This document shows positions 1 through 8,625 of a stretch of DNA of 64,000 bases, in pieces (the stretch's first letter is position 1; every line of letters starts with the position of its first letter). Position numbers and translations under genes: made by a program. Under the pieces are notes generated by a model. The model was not told the origin of the DNA. It saw only the letters and a program-made list of their open reading frames with translations, and did not search any database. Source of the stretch: Lentisphaerota bacterium (GTDB lineage Bacteria; Verrucomicrobiota; Kiritimatiellia; UBA8416; JAIOPI01); the NCBI GenBank assembly GCA_021413965.1, contig JAIOPI010000031.1, forward strand, positions 1 to 64,000, read 5' to 3'.

Positions 1-3
1 CGC

Positions 4-78
4 GTTGCGCCAGAATAAAACGTTACCGAAGGGTACCGGGTCCTCGAGATGGTTGCGCCATAATGAATGTTACCGAAG
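4..78. repeat. Left terminal repeat pair of the IS
   Basis: Two direct copies of the IS end sequence lie at 4-31 and 52-78. Both begin GTTGCGCCA and end GTTACCGAAG. The inner copy contains the transposase stop codon (TAA read on the minus strand at 70-72). Paired repeats at a fixed spacing are usually transposase binding sites. Confidence 0.8.
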
Positions 79-1206
79 GCGGGCCATGATTTTGGCGCGT
101 TGGGCGTCGATGAGGGTTCGGAGGTTGTATGGGTCCAGGGCCATGCTTTTGGTGATCAGGGCGGCTTCCTGCATGGGGTAGAGTTTGCTGGTGGCGAGTA
201 GTCGTTCGCAGGGCGTCGCCGGTGCGTCGTAGCGTTTGTAGTAGCGTGAGCCGCGCCGCTGCTTGTCGATGAGTCGGCGTGTGGTGCAGAAGAAGTTGCG
301 CAGCAGGTTGGCGGCCTCGTAGAGCAGGTTGATGTCCTCGACGACATCGGGGTTGTCGATGCGGCGGTATCCCAGCAAGCCTCGCACGTGGGTGTAGTTC
401 TTCTGCTCCACATGGGGGTTGTCGTTCTTGCGTCCAGGGCGACCGCGGGTCATCTGCACGGGTTCGTCGCGGTCGCGATAGAAGCTGTGCAGGTGGTGGT
501 TGATGAACTCGCCGCCATTGTCGGTGTGGAAGCCACGCACCCGGAACGGGAGCCGATCCTCGAAGCGGCGCAGCAGCTCGTGGACGCCCGCCTCGCCCTT
601 GTTCCAGACCGCGCCGTTCTCCGTCCATCCCGTGAAAACATCCGTAAACGTGAGGCTCCAGACGAAGTCGCCCTCGGTGTTGTTCCCACCGTGGGCGACG
701 GTATCGGCCTGAATGAACCCGGGCTGATCGACGTCGCGGTGCGAGATCTTGATCGGAATGCCATGCTTGAGGTAGTCGCCATGCCGGGTGCCGGTCAACC
801 CGCGATGCCCGTGTTTGCGGCGCACCGGCAAGAGCAACCGATCCAAGGTGCGCGGCCGGATCGCCTCCAGTTTCTGGCGGCAATCGGCATCCAGATCGCC
901 ATGGCGCTTTTCGTACCAAGGCAGCCACAGCTTGATCATCCCCGCCAGCCTGACCGAGCACGGACAATCGGCGTTCAGCCAGATGTCCTCCAGGACCTGG
1001 AGTTCGTCGGCGCCGCACGACCGTGGCCGGCCGGGCTTGCGCCGCACGCGCCGATGATCCGCGTTCAACAACCGGATTGCATGCTTGCGGTGATGCCCGC
1101 ACACCGCGCAGAACTCGTCCAGAATGCGCGCCTTGCCCTTCCGACCGGCATGCCGATACCGATCCTTGATCCGTGCCAAATACTCGCGCTTCGACTGGTT
1201 GACCAT
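70..1206 (-). CDS. DDE (rve/integrase-core) transposase
   Basis: 378-residue transposase. It has a basic N-terminal region with HTH character and a short Cys/His cluster (about residues 33-39, CAVCGHH), then an RNase-H-fold integrase core. The catalytic triad is visible as D168 (QADTV), D229 (FHTDNGGEF) and E267 (NPHVEQKN), a D-60-D-37-E spacing. The start at 1206 is preferred because an AAAGGGGA ribosome site lies about 10 bases upstream; an upstream ATG at 1236 falls inside the terminal repeat. The frame is intact, so the element may still be active. The product would cut and join the IS ends using two metal ions. Confidence 0.88.
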   Translation of the reverse strand: MVNQSKREYLARIKDRYRHAGRKGKARILDEFCAVCGHHRKHAIRLLNADHRRVRRKPGRPRSCGADELQVLEDIWLNADCPCSVRLAGMIKLWLPWYEKRHGDLDADCRQKLEAIRPRTLDRLLLPVRRKHGHRGLTGTRHGDYLKHGIPIKISHRDVDQPGFIQADTVAHGGNNTEGDFVWSLTFTDVFTGWTENGAVWNKGEAGVHELLRRFEDRLPFRVRGFHTDNGGEFINHHLHSFYRDRDEPVQMTRGRPGRKNDNPHVEQKNYTHVRGLLGYRRIDNPDVVEDINLLYEAANLLRNFFCTTRRLIDKQRRGSRYYKRYDAPATPCERLLATSKLYPMQEAALITKSMALDPYNLRTLIDAQRAKIMARLR

Positions 1207-1224
1207 ACGTGAATGTCCCCTTTG

Positions 1225-1299
1225 CTTCGGTAACATCCATTATGGCGCAACCACTCATCCGACCCCTCCCGCTTCGGTAACATCTAATGTGGCGCAATT
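1225..1299. repeat. Right terminal repeat pair of the IS
   Basis: Two copies inverted relative to the left end lie at 1225-1251 and 1272-1298, separated by the same interval as on the left. Both start CTTCGGTAACATC. The inner copy lies just upstream of the transposase ribosome binding site, so transposase bound here could repress its own gene (inference). Confidence 0.8.
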
Positions 1300-1378
1300 C
1301 GCCTGCCGGGAATAGCGTTGCCACGGTGTGGGGGACGTGGCACAGTGGATGTTTGTCGCAAAATGAGAAAGGACCACT

Positions 1379-2071
1379 GTGAAAGGTTTGCTGTCTAGCA
1401 TTTTGGTTGTTGTTGCCTGTGCGGCCATGGCCGCGGATTCGGCGGTGGACACTCCCGGCCGGCGCCAGAGCTACGCGCTGGGGATGGACATGGCGAAGAA
1501 TCTCAAGGCGCAGGGCATCGAGCTCGACGTGGAGGCCTTCAGTGCCGGCATCAAGGCCGCCCTGAGCGGCGGCGAGGCGCTTTTGTCCGAGGGCGACGTT
1601 CAGAAAGAGATCATGGACCTTCAGTCCCAGTTGCGAGCGAACATGATGAAGAAGCAGGAAGAAGCGGCGGCGCGTGGTCCGGCGAACAAGGAAGCCGGCC
1701 AGAAGTTCCTTGCCGAGAACAAGGGCAAGGAAGGCGTGACGGAGACGGCGACCGGGCTGCAGTACAAGGTGCTGAAGCCGGCCGAAGGCGCGAAGCCGGC
1801 GGCCACGGACACCGTGAAGGTCCACTATACGGGCAAGCTCCTGAACGGCGAGGTGTTTGACAGCTCCGAGGAGCGCGGGGAGCCGGTGAGCTTCCGCCTG
1901 GATCAAGTCATTCCGGGTTGGACCGAAGGCGTGCAGCTGATGCCCGTGGGCAGCCGGTACCAGTTCTGGATTCCGTCGGATCTGGCGTATGGCGAGCGCG
2001 GGGCGGGTGGCAAGATCGAGCCGGGCTCGACACTGACATTCGAAGTGGAACTGCTGGCCATCGAGAAGTAA
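1379..2071 (+). CDS. Exported FKBP-type peptidyl-prolyl cis-trans isomerase (FkpA/Mip-like)
   Basis: 230 residues with a GTG start and an AGAAAGGA ribosome site 6 bases upstream. A signal peptide covers about residues 1-18 (hydrophobic LLSSILVVVACAAMA, then A-A-D). An FKBP N-terminal helical dimerisation region follows (about 25-115), and the catalytic FKBP domain fills about 120-228 (VHYTGKLLNGEVFDSS, VIPGWTEGVQLM, IPSDLAYGERG). This is the architecture of periplasmic FkpA/Mip foldases, which speed proline isomerisation in exported proteins. It is monocistronic: the IS lies upstream and a strong terminator follows directly. Confidence 0.93.
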   Translation: MKGLLSSILVVVACAAMAADSAVDTPGRRQSYALGMDMAKNLKAQGIELDVEAFSAGIKAALSGGEALLSEGDVQKEIMDLQSQLRANMMKKQEEAAARGPANKEAGQKFLAENKGKEGVTETATGLQYKVLKPAEGAKPAATDTVKVHYTGKLLNGEVFDSSEERGEPVSFRLDQVIPGWTEGVQLMPVGSRYQFWIPSDLAYGERGAGGKIEPGSTLTFEVELLAIEK

Positions 2072-2093
2072 GGCAGGCGACAGGTCCGCGAGC

Positions 2094-2123
2094 AAAGCCG
2101 GGTCCCTCGACCCGGCTTTTTGT
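2094..2123 (+). terminator. Rho-independent terminator after the FKBP gene
   Basis: A perfect 11-bp stem (2094-2104 with 2109-2119, AAAGCCGGGTC pairing with GACCCGGCTTT) with a CCTC loop, followed by a T-rich run. It lies 22 bases after the FKBP stop codon. Confidence 0.9.
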
Positions 2124-2255
2124 TTGTGTGGATGTGGTGCCGCATCAACGGGTCATTGCCAGTGGGTGGGGCTTTTGGCAGGGTGATGCGATGTCACCGG
2201 GAAGTCGGTGCACTGTTCCAACGTGGGCGTCATGCTGGCGCCGTGAGGAGAAGTC

Positions 2256-3515
2256 ATGGGCAAGTCGACACTGGCGATCAAGGGCGGCAAGCGGGTCATT
2301 CCGGCGGGCATGCAGCAGAAGTGGCCTCCGGTCGACGATGTGGATCGCCAGATGGTGCTGGCCTCGCTGGAAGGAAAGAATCACGCCTTTGGTCCGAACT
2401 GCACGGCCTTTGAACAGGAATTTGCGGCGTGGAACGGCAACCCGTATGCCATCACGACGAATTCGGGCACCGCCGCCCTGCACATGGGCGTGGTTGCGTG
2501 CGGATGCGGGACGGGCGACGAGATCATCGTGCCGGCGTACTCCTGGTCCTCCTCCGCGACGTGCATCCTGCACCACAGCTGCATTCCCGTTTTCGTGGAC
2601 ATTGACTTCAGCACGATCAACATCGACGTGACGAAGATCGAGCGCGCGATCACGCCGCGCACGAAGGCGATCATCGTCGTGCATCTGCACGGCCTGCCGG
2701 TGGCGATGGAACCGGTGCTGGCCATTGCGCGCAAGCACAAGCTCAAGGTGATCGAGGACGCGTGCCAGGCGCACGGCGCGACGTACAAGGGGCGCAAGGT
2801 TGGCACCTGGGGGGACTGCGGGGCCTTCAGCTTCAACCAGAACAAGTGCCTCTGTTCGGGTGAGGGAGGCATGTTCGTGACGAACAGCGAGGAGATGCTG
2901 AACAAGGCGCGGCAGCTCTGGTCGTTTGGAGAAACGGCAACCCCGACGCAGAAGCGCGACTACCACGTGTACGCCATGGGATGGATGTACCGGAACAACG
3001 ATTTGACGGCGGCCTTCGGGCGGTCGCAGTTGACGAAGCTGGACGGGTTCCTGAAGCGCGAAATCGAGAACGCGCAGGTCCTGACGGAACAGCTGCGCGG
3101 GGTGCCGGGGCTGATCCTGCCGATGACGCCTCCGGACTGCGGGCACAATTACTACAACTACACGATCCGCTTCGACATGGAAGCCCTGGGGCATGCGCAT
3201 GATGCCAGCGATTACCGCTACAAGTTGATTGCGGCGCTGCAGGCCGAGGGGCTGGAGACGGGCGTCTGGCAGTCTTTTGTGCTGCCGGCCATGACGGTGT
3301 TCCAGGCGAAGGACGGGTTTGGACACGGTCACCCGTGGAGCTCGCCGCATGCAGGGCCGGTCAATTATGACGTCAGCCAGTATCCCCAGGCGCAAAAGCA
3401 CTGCGACCGTCACACGGGGATGACGACGCCACTGCGGGCGCCCAACGGCGCCGAACTGGCGATGCTCGTGGCCGAGGCGATCCGGAAGGTCATGGAGAAC
3501 GCGGACCAGGTGTGA
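2256..3515 (+). CDS. DegT/DnrJ/EryC1/StrS family PLP-dependent aminotransferase
   Basis: 419 residues, fold-type I aminotransferase of the sugar aminotransferase family. Visible features are the cofactor-binding segment TTNSGTAALHMG, the Asp-containing stretch VIEDACQAHGA, and the Schiff-base lysine K197 in SFNQNKCLCSGEGG. A GAGGAG ribosome site precedes the ATG. Family members usually aminate keto-sugars; some act as oxidoreductases or dehydratases. It is first in a same-strand run with a sulfatase, a UroD-like protein and a ceramidase-like hydrolase, which suggests a catabolic role for a modified amino or sulfated sugar rather than antigen synthesis. The substrate cannot be read from the sequence. 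Confidence 0.88.
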   Translation: MGKSTLAIKGGKRVIPAGMQQKWPPVDDVDRQMVLASLEGKNHAFGPNCTAFEQEFAAWNGNPYAITTNSGTAALHMGVVACGCGTGDEIIVPAYSWSSSATCILHHSCIPVFVDIDFSTINIDVTKIERAITPRTKAIIVVHLHGLPVAMEPVLAIARKHKLKVIEDACQAHGATYKGRKVGTWGDCGAFSFNQNKCLCSGEGGMFVTNSEEMLNKARQLWSFGETATPTQKRDYHVYAMGWMYRNNDLTAAFGRSQLTKLDGFLKREIENAQVLTEQLRGVPGLILPMTPPDCGHNYYNYTIRFDMEALGHAHDASDYRYKLIAALQAEGLETGVWQSFVLPAMTVFQAKDGFGHGHPWSSPHAGPVNYDVSQYPQAQKHCDRHTGMTTPLRAPNGAELAMLVAEAIRKVMENADQV

Positions 3516-3579
3516 CGCGCGCGGGTGGATGATCGCCCGGGCAGGTGGCGTGTGCGACGCCGGGAACGAGGAGGGCGGC

Positions 3580-4968
3580 ATGTCAGGCGGGCGGCCCAAC
3601 TTTCTTGTCATCATGACGGACCAGCAGCGCGGGGACGCGCTGGGGTGCGAGGGGCATCCCGTGCTGCTGACGCCGAACATGGATGCGATCGCGGCCGGGG
3701 GCATACGTTTTCGGCGCTGCTACAGCACGTGTCCGGTGTGCATCCCGGCGCGGCGGTCGCTGCTCTCCGGGCAATTTCCGGCGACGCATGGCCTGGTGGG
3801 CTATGAGGAGCATGTGCCTTGGGAACCCGCGGCGACGCTCCCGGGTTGCCTTTCCGCCGCCGGCTACCAGACCGAGCTGGTGGGGCGCTCCATGCACCAA
3901 CACCCGCTGCGCAGGCGCTTCGGGTTTGATCACATGGTCATCCAGAGCGGCATCGAGGGTGCGGACTACGAGACCTGGCTGGAGCAGCACGCGCCGCCGG
4001 GAGCGGGCGGACCGCGCGGCGCCGGGATCACGCACAACGACTGGACGGCGCGTCCATGGCACTTGCCGGAGTGGCTTCATTACACAAACTGGACGGCGGG
4101 CCAGGCAGAGGCCTTTTTGAGGCAGCGGGATCCGAGTTGTCCGTTCTTCCTGGTGGTCTCGTTTCTGGCGCCGCACCCTCCGTTCGTTCCGCCGCCTTTC
4201 TACTTTGATCGCTATTTGCGGCAGCCCGCGGTGGAACCCGTGATTGGCAACTGGGCCGTGCCACCGGAAGGCCGGCCAACCGACGTGGCAACAGACCGTG
4301 TGCGGCTGTCGGGCGAGATGTTGCGTGCCGCGCAAGCCGGGTACTTCGGGCTGATCAACCATATCGACGACCAAGTGCGCCGGCTGCTGAATCCCGTGGA
4401 GGCGTTGATTGACAGCAACACGGTGGTGCTGTTCACGAGCGATCACGGTGAAATGCTCGGCGATCACGATTGCTGGCGCAAGAGCCTGCCGTATGAAGGC
4501 AGTGCACGGATTCCTTTGTTGGTGCGCGGTCCCCGGCACCTGGGCTTCGAGCCGGGGGTGACGTCCGACCTCCCGGTGGCGCTTGAGGATGTGATGCCGA
4601 CGCTACTTGAGCTGGCGGGCGTGCCGATTCCTGCATCCGTCGAGGGGCGCAGCCTGGTTCCGTGTTTGCGTGGTGCGCCTCCGGCGTGGCGCGAGTATGT
4701 GCATGGCGAATGCGCGGGTTCAGCGCATTACCTGACGGACGGGATTGAGAAGTACATCTGGTTTCCGGATGTCGGACGGGAGCAGTTCTTCAACCTGGCC
4801 GGTGATCCTCAGGAGCGGCACGATCTGGCGCGGGTGACCGCCAGCGCGGGACGCGTGGCAGAGTGGCGGCGTCGCCTGGTGAACCAGCTGCGGGGACGGC
4901 CCGAGGGGTTTACGGACGGGAATCGCTTGATTGCGGGGCGTCCGTATCAGGCCGTCTTGCGTCGTTGA
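3580..4968 (+). CDS. Sulfatase (type I, formylglycine-dependent)
   Basis: 462 residues of the alkaline-phosphatase superfamily. The N-terminal metal site is NFLVIMTDQQRGD. The modified cysteine is C54 in C-I-P-A-R-R, matching the C-x-P-x-R sulfatase signature, and a second metal site is FTSDHGEMLGDH. The start at 3580 has a GAGGAGG ribosome site; a longer frame from 3529 adds 17 poorly conserved residues. No signal peptide is obvious, so it may act in the cytoplasm on imported fragments. Cys-type sulfatases need a formylglycine-generating enzyme or anSME; neither is in this window. Likely substrates are sulfated sugars (family knowledge). Confidence 0.92.
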   Translation: MSGGRPNFLVIMTDQQRGDALGCEGHPVLLTPNMDAIAAGGIRFRRCYSTCPVCIPARRSLLSGQFPATHGLVGYEEHVPWEPAATLPGCLSAAGYQTELVGRSMHQHPLRRRFGFDHMVIQSGIEGADYETWLEQHAPPGAGGPRGAGITHNDWTARPWHLPEWLHYTNWTAGQAEAFLRQRDPSCPFFLVVSFLAPHPPFVPPPFYFDRYLRQPAVEPVIGNWAVPPEGRPTDVATDRVRLSGEMLRAAQAGYFGLINHIDDQVRRLLNPVEALIDSNTVVLFTSDHGEMLGDHDCWRKSLPYEGSARIPLLVRGPRHLGFEPGVTSDLPVALEDVMPTLLELAGVPIPASVEGRSLVPCLRGAPPAWREYVHGECAGSAHYLTDGIEKYIWFPDVGREQFFNLAGDPQERHDLARVTASAGRVAEWRRRLVNQLRGRPEGFTDGNRLIAGRPYQAVLRR

Positions 4969-5022
4969 TCGGATGCGGCAGGATCGGCAGGCCGGGAGAG
5001 TGGGGGCGGGCATGGGCAGGGA

Positions 5023-6168
5023 ATGGATGAGGCGGCGTGGACGTGGAATGTGGGGACTATGAAGGCGATGTCGAGTGCCGCGGGCGGGGGGATCCATCCG
5101 GGATGGGAGCAGATCCAGGAGCGACATGAGGCCTTCTGGCACGGGCAGATCATTGACCGGCCGCTGATCCGGGCGCGGGCGGGCAAGCCGGGGGTGCCGG
5201 GGTCCGCGGCCGACCGCGTGCCGGGTGACCCGGAGCGGGTCCGGCAGTGGTTCACGGATCCGGACTGCGTCATTCCCCGCCTGGAGCGGGAGTTGGCGCG
5301 GACGCATTACGCGGGTGACGCCATTCCTATGCTCTTTCCCGTTGCCCCGGCGCTGGTGGCCATTCAGGCCGCCTACCTGGGAGGCGGCTACCGTTTTGCG
5401 AGTGGCACGGGAAGTGCATGGTGTGATCCGATCATCGAGGCATGGCCGGGGCGGCAGCGGCTGGCGTTCAATCCGGAGAACGGCTGGTGGCGCCTGTCGG
5501 AGCGATTGCTGGCGGAGGGGGAGCGCGCCTTTCGCGGACGCGCCATCCTGGGGATACCGGATCTGCAGGGCGGCGGACAGATCCTGGACCTGCTTCGCGG
5601 CACGGAGCGGCTCGCGGCGGACCTGCTGGAGAATCCCGAGGAGGTCCTGAGGGCCATGGCGGAGATCGATGTTGCCTGGCGGGATTGTTGGACGGCGTGT
5701 AACCGGCTGATCGGGGCCGAGGAGGCGGGATATGTGGACTGGCTGGAAGTGTGGTCGGCCGTGCCCGCCGTGACCGTGGAGTGCGATTTCTCCATCATGA
5801 TTTCCCCGGGGATGTTTCGCCGGTTTTTCCTGCCGAGCGTGGTTCAGCAAACGGAGTGGGTGGCCCGCACGATCTATCACCTTGACGGCGAGGGGGCAAT
5901 CCGGCACCTCGACGCGCTGCTGGCGGTCGACAGGCTCAACGGGATCCAGTGGGTGCCGGGCGCGGGCGCGGCGCCGATGCGGGCGTGGGTTCCGTTGCTC
6001 CAGCGCATACAACGCGCGGGGAAGTTGCTGGTCCTGAATGTCGAGCCGGCTGACGTCCCGGTCCTGCTGGACGCCTTGCGGCCGGAAGGGTTGCTGATGG
6101 ATGTGTGGTGTGAGTCGCCAGAGGCCGCTGACGAGCTGGTGTCCGCGGTGACGCGCCGCTTTGCGTGA
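5023..6168 (+). CDS. UroD-like protein, subfamily B
   Basis: 381 residues with the TIM-barrel look of the uroporphyrinogen decarboxylase/corrinoid methyltransferase superfamily. It is close to the protein at 34204-35283: both carry a HLDGE block (here YHLDGE), a later block ending NGIQWVPG or DAIEWTPV, and a C-terminal barrel strand. The HLD triplet sits where MtaA-type enzymes have the zinc motif HxC. True HemE arginines were not recognised, so porphyrin decarboxylation is unlikely. Start choice is uncertain: ATG 5023 or ATG 5059. It is third in the DegT-sulfatase operon, 54 bases after the sulfatase. The reaction is unknown. Confidence 0.72.
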   Translation: MDEAAWTWNVGTMKAMSSAAGGGIHPGWEQIQERHEAFWHGQIIDRPLIRARAGKPGVPGSAADRVPGDPERVRQWFTDPDCVIPRLERELARTHYAGDAIPMLFPVAPALVAIQAAYLGGGYRFASGTGSAWCDPIIEAWPGRQRLAFNPENGWWRLSERLLAEGERAFRGRAILGIPDLQGGGQILDLLRGTERLAADLLENPEEVLRAMAEIDVAWRDCWTACNRLIGAEEAGYVDWLEVWSAVPAVTVECDFSIMISPGMFRRFFLPSVVQQTEWVARTIYHLDGEGAIRHLDALLAVDRLNGIQWVPGAGAAPMRAWVPLLQRIQRAGKLLVLNVEPADVPVLLDALRPEGLLMDVWCESPEAADELVSAVTRRFA

Positions 6169-6203
6169 GCGCGCCGCCGCGTGGGCCATGGAAGGAGTGG
6201 TTG

Positions 6204-7490
6204 ATGCACGACCCTGCCGGGACACTGCGAGCCGGATTTGCCGAGATCGAGATCACGCCGCCGCCGGGAACCTGCAAAGTCGGTTGGGTGAAGCGCATCT
6301 ATTCGGACCGCGTGCTGGATCCTCTTTTTGCCCGGGTGGCCGTGCTGGAGTCTGGCGGCCAGCGGCTGGCGTTCATCCAAGTGGACACGTTGTCGATTCG
6401 ATGGACGCAGGTGTCGGACATGCGGCGGCGCCTGGCGGCGGCATTCGGCTTTCCGCCCGATCGGATCATGGTGTGCGCCACTCACAATCATGCCGGCCCC
6501 GCGGTGACGGGTTCGGGTGACGCCCTGCGCGATGACACGTACCTTGAGACGCTCGTGCAGCGCGTGGTGGCGTGTTTCGGCGACGCGCTGGCGCGTCTGG
6601 AGATTGCGGAAGCCGGGTTCGGGCTGACGCATGAATGGAACGTGGCGCACAATCGACGTGTGGTCATGCGTGACGGGACAGCGCGAACGCACGGGACGTT
6701 CAAGGACCCAGACGCGCTCTGCTATGAGGGGCCGATTGATCCAGAGGTGGCGGTGCTGGGTGTGCGCAAGCCGGGGGGCGCGTGGATTGGCTGCCTGGTG
6801 AATTTCGCCTGCCATGCAACGCACGGGGGAGGCGACGGCACGCTTTCGGCCGGCTTTCCCGGCGTCCTGGCGCAGGCCCTGAAGTCAGCGGGGTGCCCCG
6901 CGACGCTGTTCCTCAACGGGGCGGCGGGAAACATGCACACCGCCAACCCGTCCAAGGGGGGCGAGGATCCGGGCATGGAAGCGGCGGGGGCCGCGCTGGC
7001 GAAGGATGTGCAAGCCATCTGGGCACAGCTGACGTGGCGATCGAGCCTACGTCTGTCGAGTGCGAGCCGGACGATCGAGCTGCCGTTTCGGGCGATCACG
7101 GATGACGAGATCCGTGGAACGGCACGTGGCGCCCAGCGTTTTGTGGATCCCCGCGTGTATGACAAGGTCATTCCGGCGCTGGTCGCGAAGATCCGGAAGC
7201 AGCGAACGAATCTTGCGGAGGTGCAGGTCTTCTTTCTGGACGAGCTCGCGCTGGTTGGGATTCCGGCGGAGTACTTCGTGGAGTACGGCCTGCAGGTGAA
7301 GGAGGCCGCGCACCCGCGCCATGCCCTGATCGTGGGGTACGCGAATGGCATGGTGGGCTACGTGCCGACGCGCGCCGCGTTCGCGCGCGGCGGCTATGAA
7401 ACCACGTTTAGCCGCAGCAGCAAGCTTGCGCCCGAGGCCGGCGACATGCTGGCGCAGGCGGCGCTGACCCTCATCCGATCGGAGCCCTGA
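6204..7490 (+). CDS. Neutral/alkaline ceramidase N-terminal-domain-like hydrolase
   Basis: 428 residues. It opens with the family block AGFAEIEITPPPG and carries the zinc-site motif CATHNHAGP, then NFACHATHGGG and FLNGAAGNMHT, all typical of the neutral ceramidase catalytic domain. In bacteria of polysaccharide-degrading lineages many such proteins lack ceramidase activity data and may be amidases on other lipids or glycans. The start at 6204 is chosen for its GGAAGGA ribosome site; a GTG at 6165 overlaps the preceding stop codon. It is last in the operon starting at 2256. No signal peptide is obvious, so it is probably cytoplasmic. Confidence 0.82.
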   Translation: MHDPAGTLRAGFAEIEITPPPGTCKVGWVKRIYSDRVLDPLFARVAVLESGGQRLAFIQVDTLSIRWTQVSDMRRRLAAAFGFPPDRIMVCATHNHAGPAVTGSGDALRDDTYLETLVQRVVACFGDALARLEIAEAGFGLTHEWNVAHNRRVVMRDGTARTHGTFKDPDALCYEGPIDPEVAVLGVRKPGGAWIGCLVNFACHATHGGGDGTLSAGFPGVLAQALKSAGCPATLFLNGAAGNMHTANPSKGGEDPGMEAAGAALAKDVQAIWAQLTWRSSLRLSSASRTIELPFRAITDDEIRGTARGAQRFVDPRVYDKVIPALVAKIRKQRTNLAEVQVFFLDELALVGIPAEYFVEYGLQVKEAAHPRHALIVGYANGMVGYVPTRAAFARGGYETTFSRSSKLAPEAGDMLAQAALTLIRSEP

Positions 7491-8060
7491 CATCCCACCG
7501 CCGCTTGGCACGCGCAAGATCGGGCGGTTGAAATGCGGTCGGCGGCGCCAGTCGCGCGAATGGGGGCGGAAGCGTGGGGCTGAACGAGGGGGGCTTGTGG
7601 AATGGCCGAGGCCGTTGGCGGTGAGTGCGGCTGGGGCCCCTCTGCACGGGCTGAAGCAGAAGACGGAGGGTGAGCGACAGGCCGAGGTCTCTGCCACCTG
7701 GTGAGCCGGCATGGCGTTGGGGCGGATGTCTGGGACCAGGTATGCGCATCGCCCGTGGCGCGGTCGGGAAGCGCCGCCCGCGTTTCGCATGCCGGAAGAG
7801 CCACGGCTTTTGCGGGGGAACGAGGAGATCGTCCAGATCGGCGGACGTGCCCCGGTCCAGACGCTTGGGGTTGAAACGCGGCCCTTCCGCTCCGGTCTGG
7901 CTGTTGCGGCGCCGCGAATTGGTCCTTTTCAAGGCGGCGGGACGGGCTAGAATGAAAGCGGATGAACGCGATCATGCCGGTGCCCGGTGCGGATGATGTC
8001 ACGCTTGGCGGCGGGGCTGGCGGTTTCGTGAGCGCGCCGTGGCGCACACGGTAGATCCTG
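7491..8060. other. Intergenic region without a convincing gene
   Basis: 570 bases between the ceramidase-like gene and the YfiR operon. Open frames of 79-153 codons exist on both strands (for example 7670-7996 plus), but they are Arg/Pro-rich, overlap each other and resemble no family, as expected of random frames in GC-rich DNA. The only feature I can support is the promoter-like pair at 7926-7953. A small RNA or long leader cannot be excluded. Confidence 0.6.
7926..7953 (+). promoter_or_regulatory. Candidate sigma-70 promoter of the YfiR operon
   Basis: TTTTCA (7926-7931), a 16-base spacer, then TAGAAT (7948-7953), which matches five of six bases of the -10 consensus. Transcription would start near 7960, about 100 bases before the ATG at 8061. 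Confidence 0.4.
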
Positions 8061-8624
8061 ATGAACTGGCAACGCATAGGTTGGCTGGTCGTGGCGCTGG
8101 TGCTGGTGTGGGCGGGGTGGCCGGCGCGGGCACAGAGCGAGGCCCCCGAGTACCAGATCAAAGCGGCCTTGCTTTACAAAGTCGCTCTATTCGTGGAATG
8201 GCCCGACCGCGCCTTTGAAAGTCCGAGCAGTCCCTTTGTGGTCGGCGTGCTGGGGGGCGACCCGTTTGGGCCATGGCTCGAGCAGGAGCTCGGCGGGATG
8301 CGGATTGGTGACCATCCGGTCGAGATCCGCCGCTTGAAGCGTGCGAGCCAGGGCCGGGATTGCCACATGGTGTTCATCAGCCGGTCCGACGAGATGCGAT
8401 TGGACGAGGTGCTGGACGAGTTGCGATCCATGCCGGTGTTGACGGTGAGCGACAGGAGCGGGTTCTGCGAGACCGGCGGCATGATCGGCCTCGTCCCGCA
8501 CCAGAACCATGTCCGTATTGCGTTGAATGCGGACTCTGCCGAGCGTGTCGGGCTGACGATCAGCGCCACGCTGCAGCGGGTGGCGCTTTCCGTTTACTCC
8601 ACGCCCAACAAGGGGCATCGCTGA
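8061..8624 (+). CDS. YfiR-like (DUF4154) periplasmic protein
   Basis: 187 residues. A signal peptide covers about residues 1-26 (hydrophobic WLVVALVLVWAGW, then ARAQS). The mature part begins with the family block YQIKAALLYKVALFVEWP and ends with NHVRIALNADSAERVGLTISATLQRVA, typical of DUF4154/YfiR. In Pseudomonas, YfiR is a periplasmic repressor of the CHASE8-containing diguanylate cyclase YfiN. Here the next gene, one base downstream, encodes a histidine kinase whose periplasmic domain looks like CHASE8, so the likely partner is a kinase (inference). The two Cys residues (CHMVFI and GFCETGG) could form the redox-sensitive disulfide known for YfiR. Confidence 0.87.
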   Translation: MNWQRIGWLVVALVLVWAGWPARAQSEAPEYQIKAALLYKVALFVEWPDRAFESPSSPFVVGVLGGDPFGPWLEQELGGMRIGDHPVEIRRLKRASQGRDCHMVFISRSDEMRLDEVLDELRSMPVLTVSDRSGFCETGGMIGLVPHQNHVRIALNADSAERVGLTISATLQRVALSVYSTPNKGHR

Positions 8625-8625
8625 C

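Larger units (their letters stand above)
4..1299 (-). mobile_element. Insertion sequence with doubled terminal repeats
   Basis: A single DDE transposase gene is bounded on each side by two copies of a 27-28 bp repeat. Left copies lie at 4-31 and 52-78, and inverted right copies at 1225-1251 and 1272-1298. The inner pair matches at 26 of 27 positions; the outer pair is more diverged but keeps TTGCGCCA and GTTACCGAAG. Copy-to-copy spacing is 48 bp on the left and 47 bp on the right, so the element end is probably the outer repeat. Only 3-4 bases of left flank are visible, so a target-site duplication cannot be judged. The family was not identified. Confidence 0.85.

Noticed and set aside
23..2095. 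A 690-codon open frame on the minus strand across the IS and FKBP gene
   Set aside because: It is antisense to the FKBP gene and out of frame with the transposase, is Arg/His/Pro-rich and resembles no family; long shadow frames are common at this GC content.
5023..6168. True uroporphyrinogen decarboxylase (hemE)
   Set aside because: The N-terminal Arg-rich substrate motif of HemE was not recognised, and no other heme gene is nearby; the same holds for the six other copies.
7670..7996. Possible small gene of 108 codons before the YfiR operon
   Set aside because: Arg-rich, no ribosome site, overlapped by other frames on both strands and containing the promoter-like pair.
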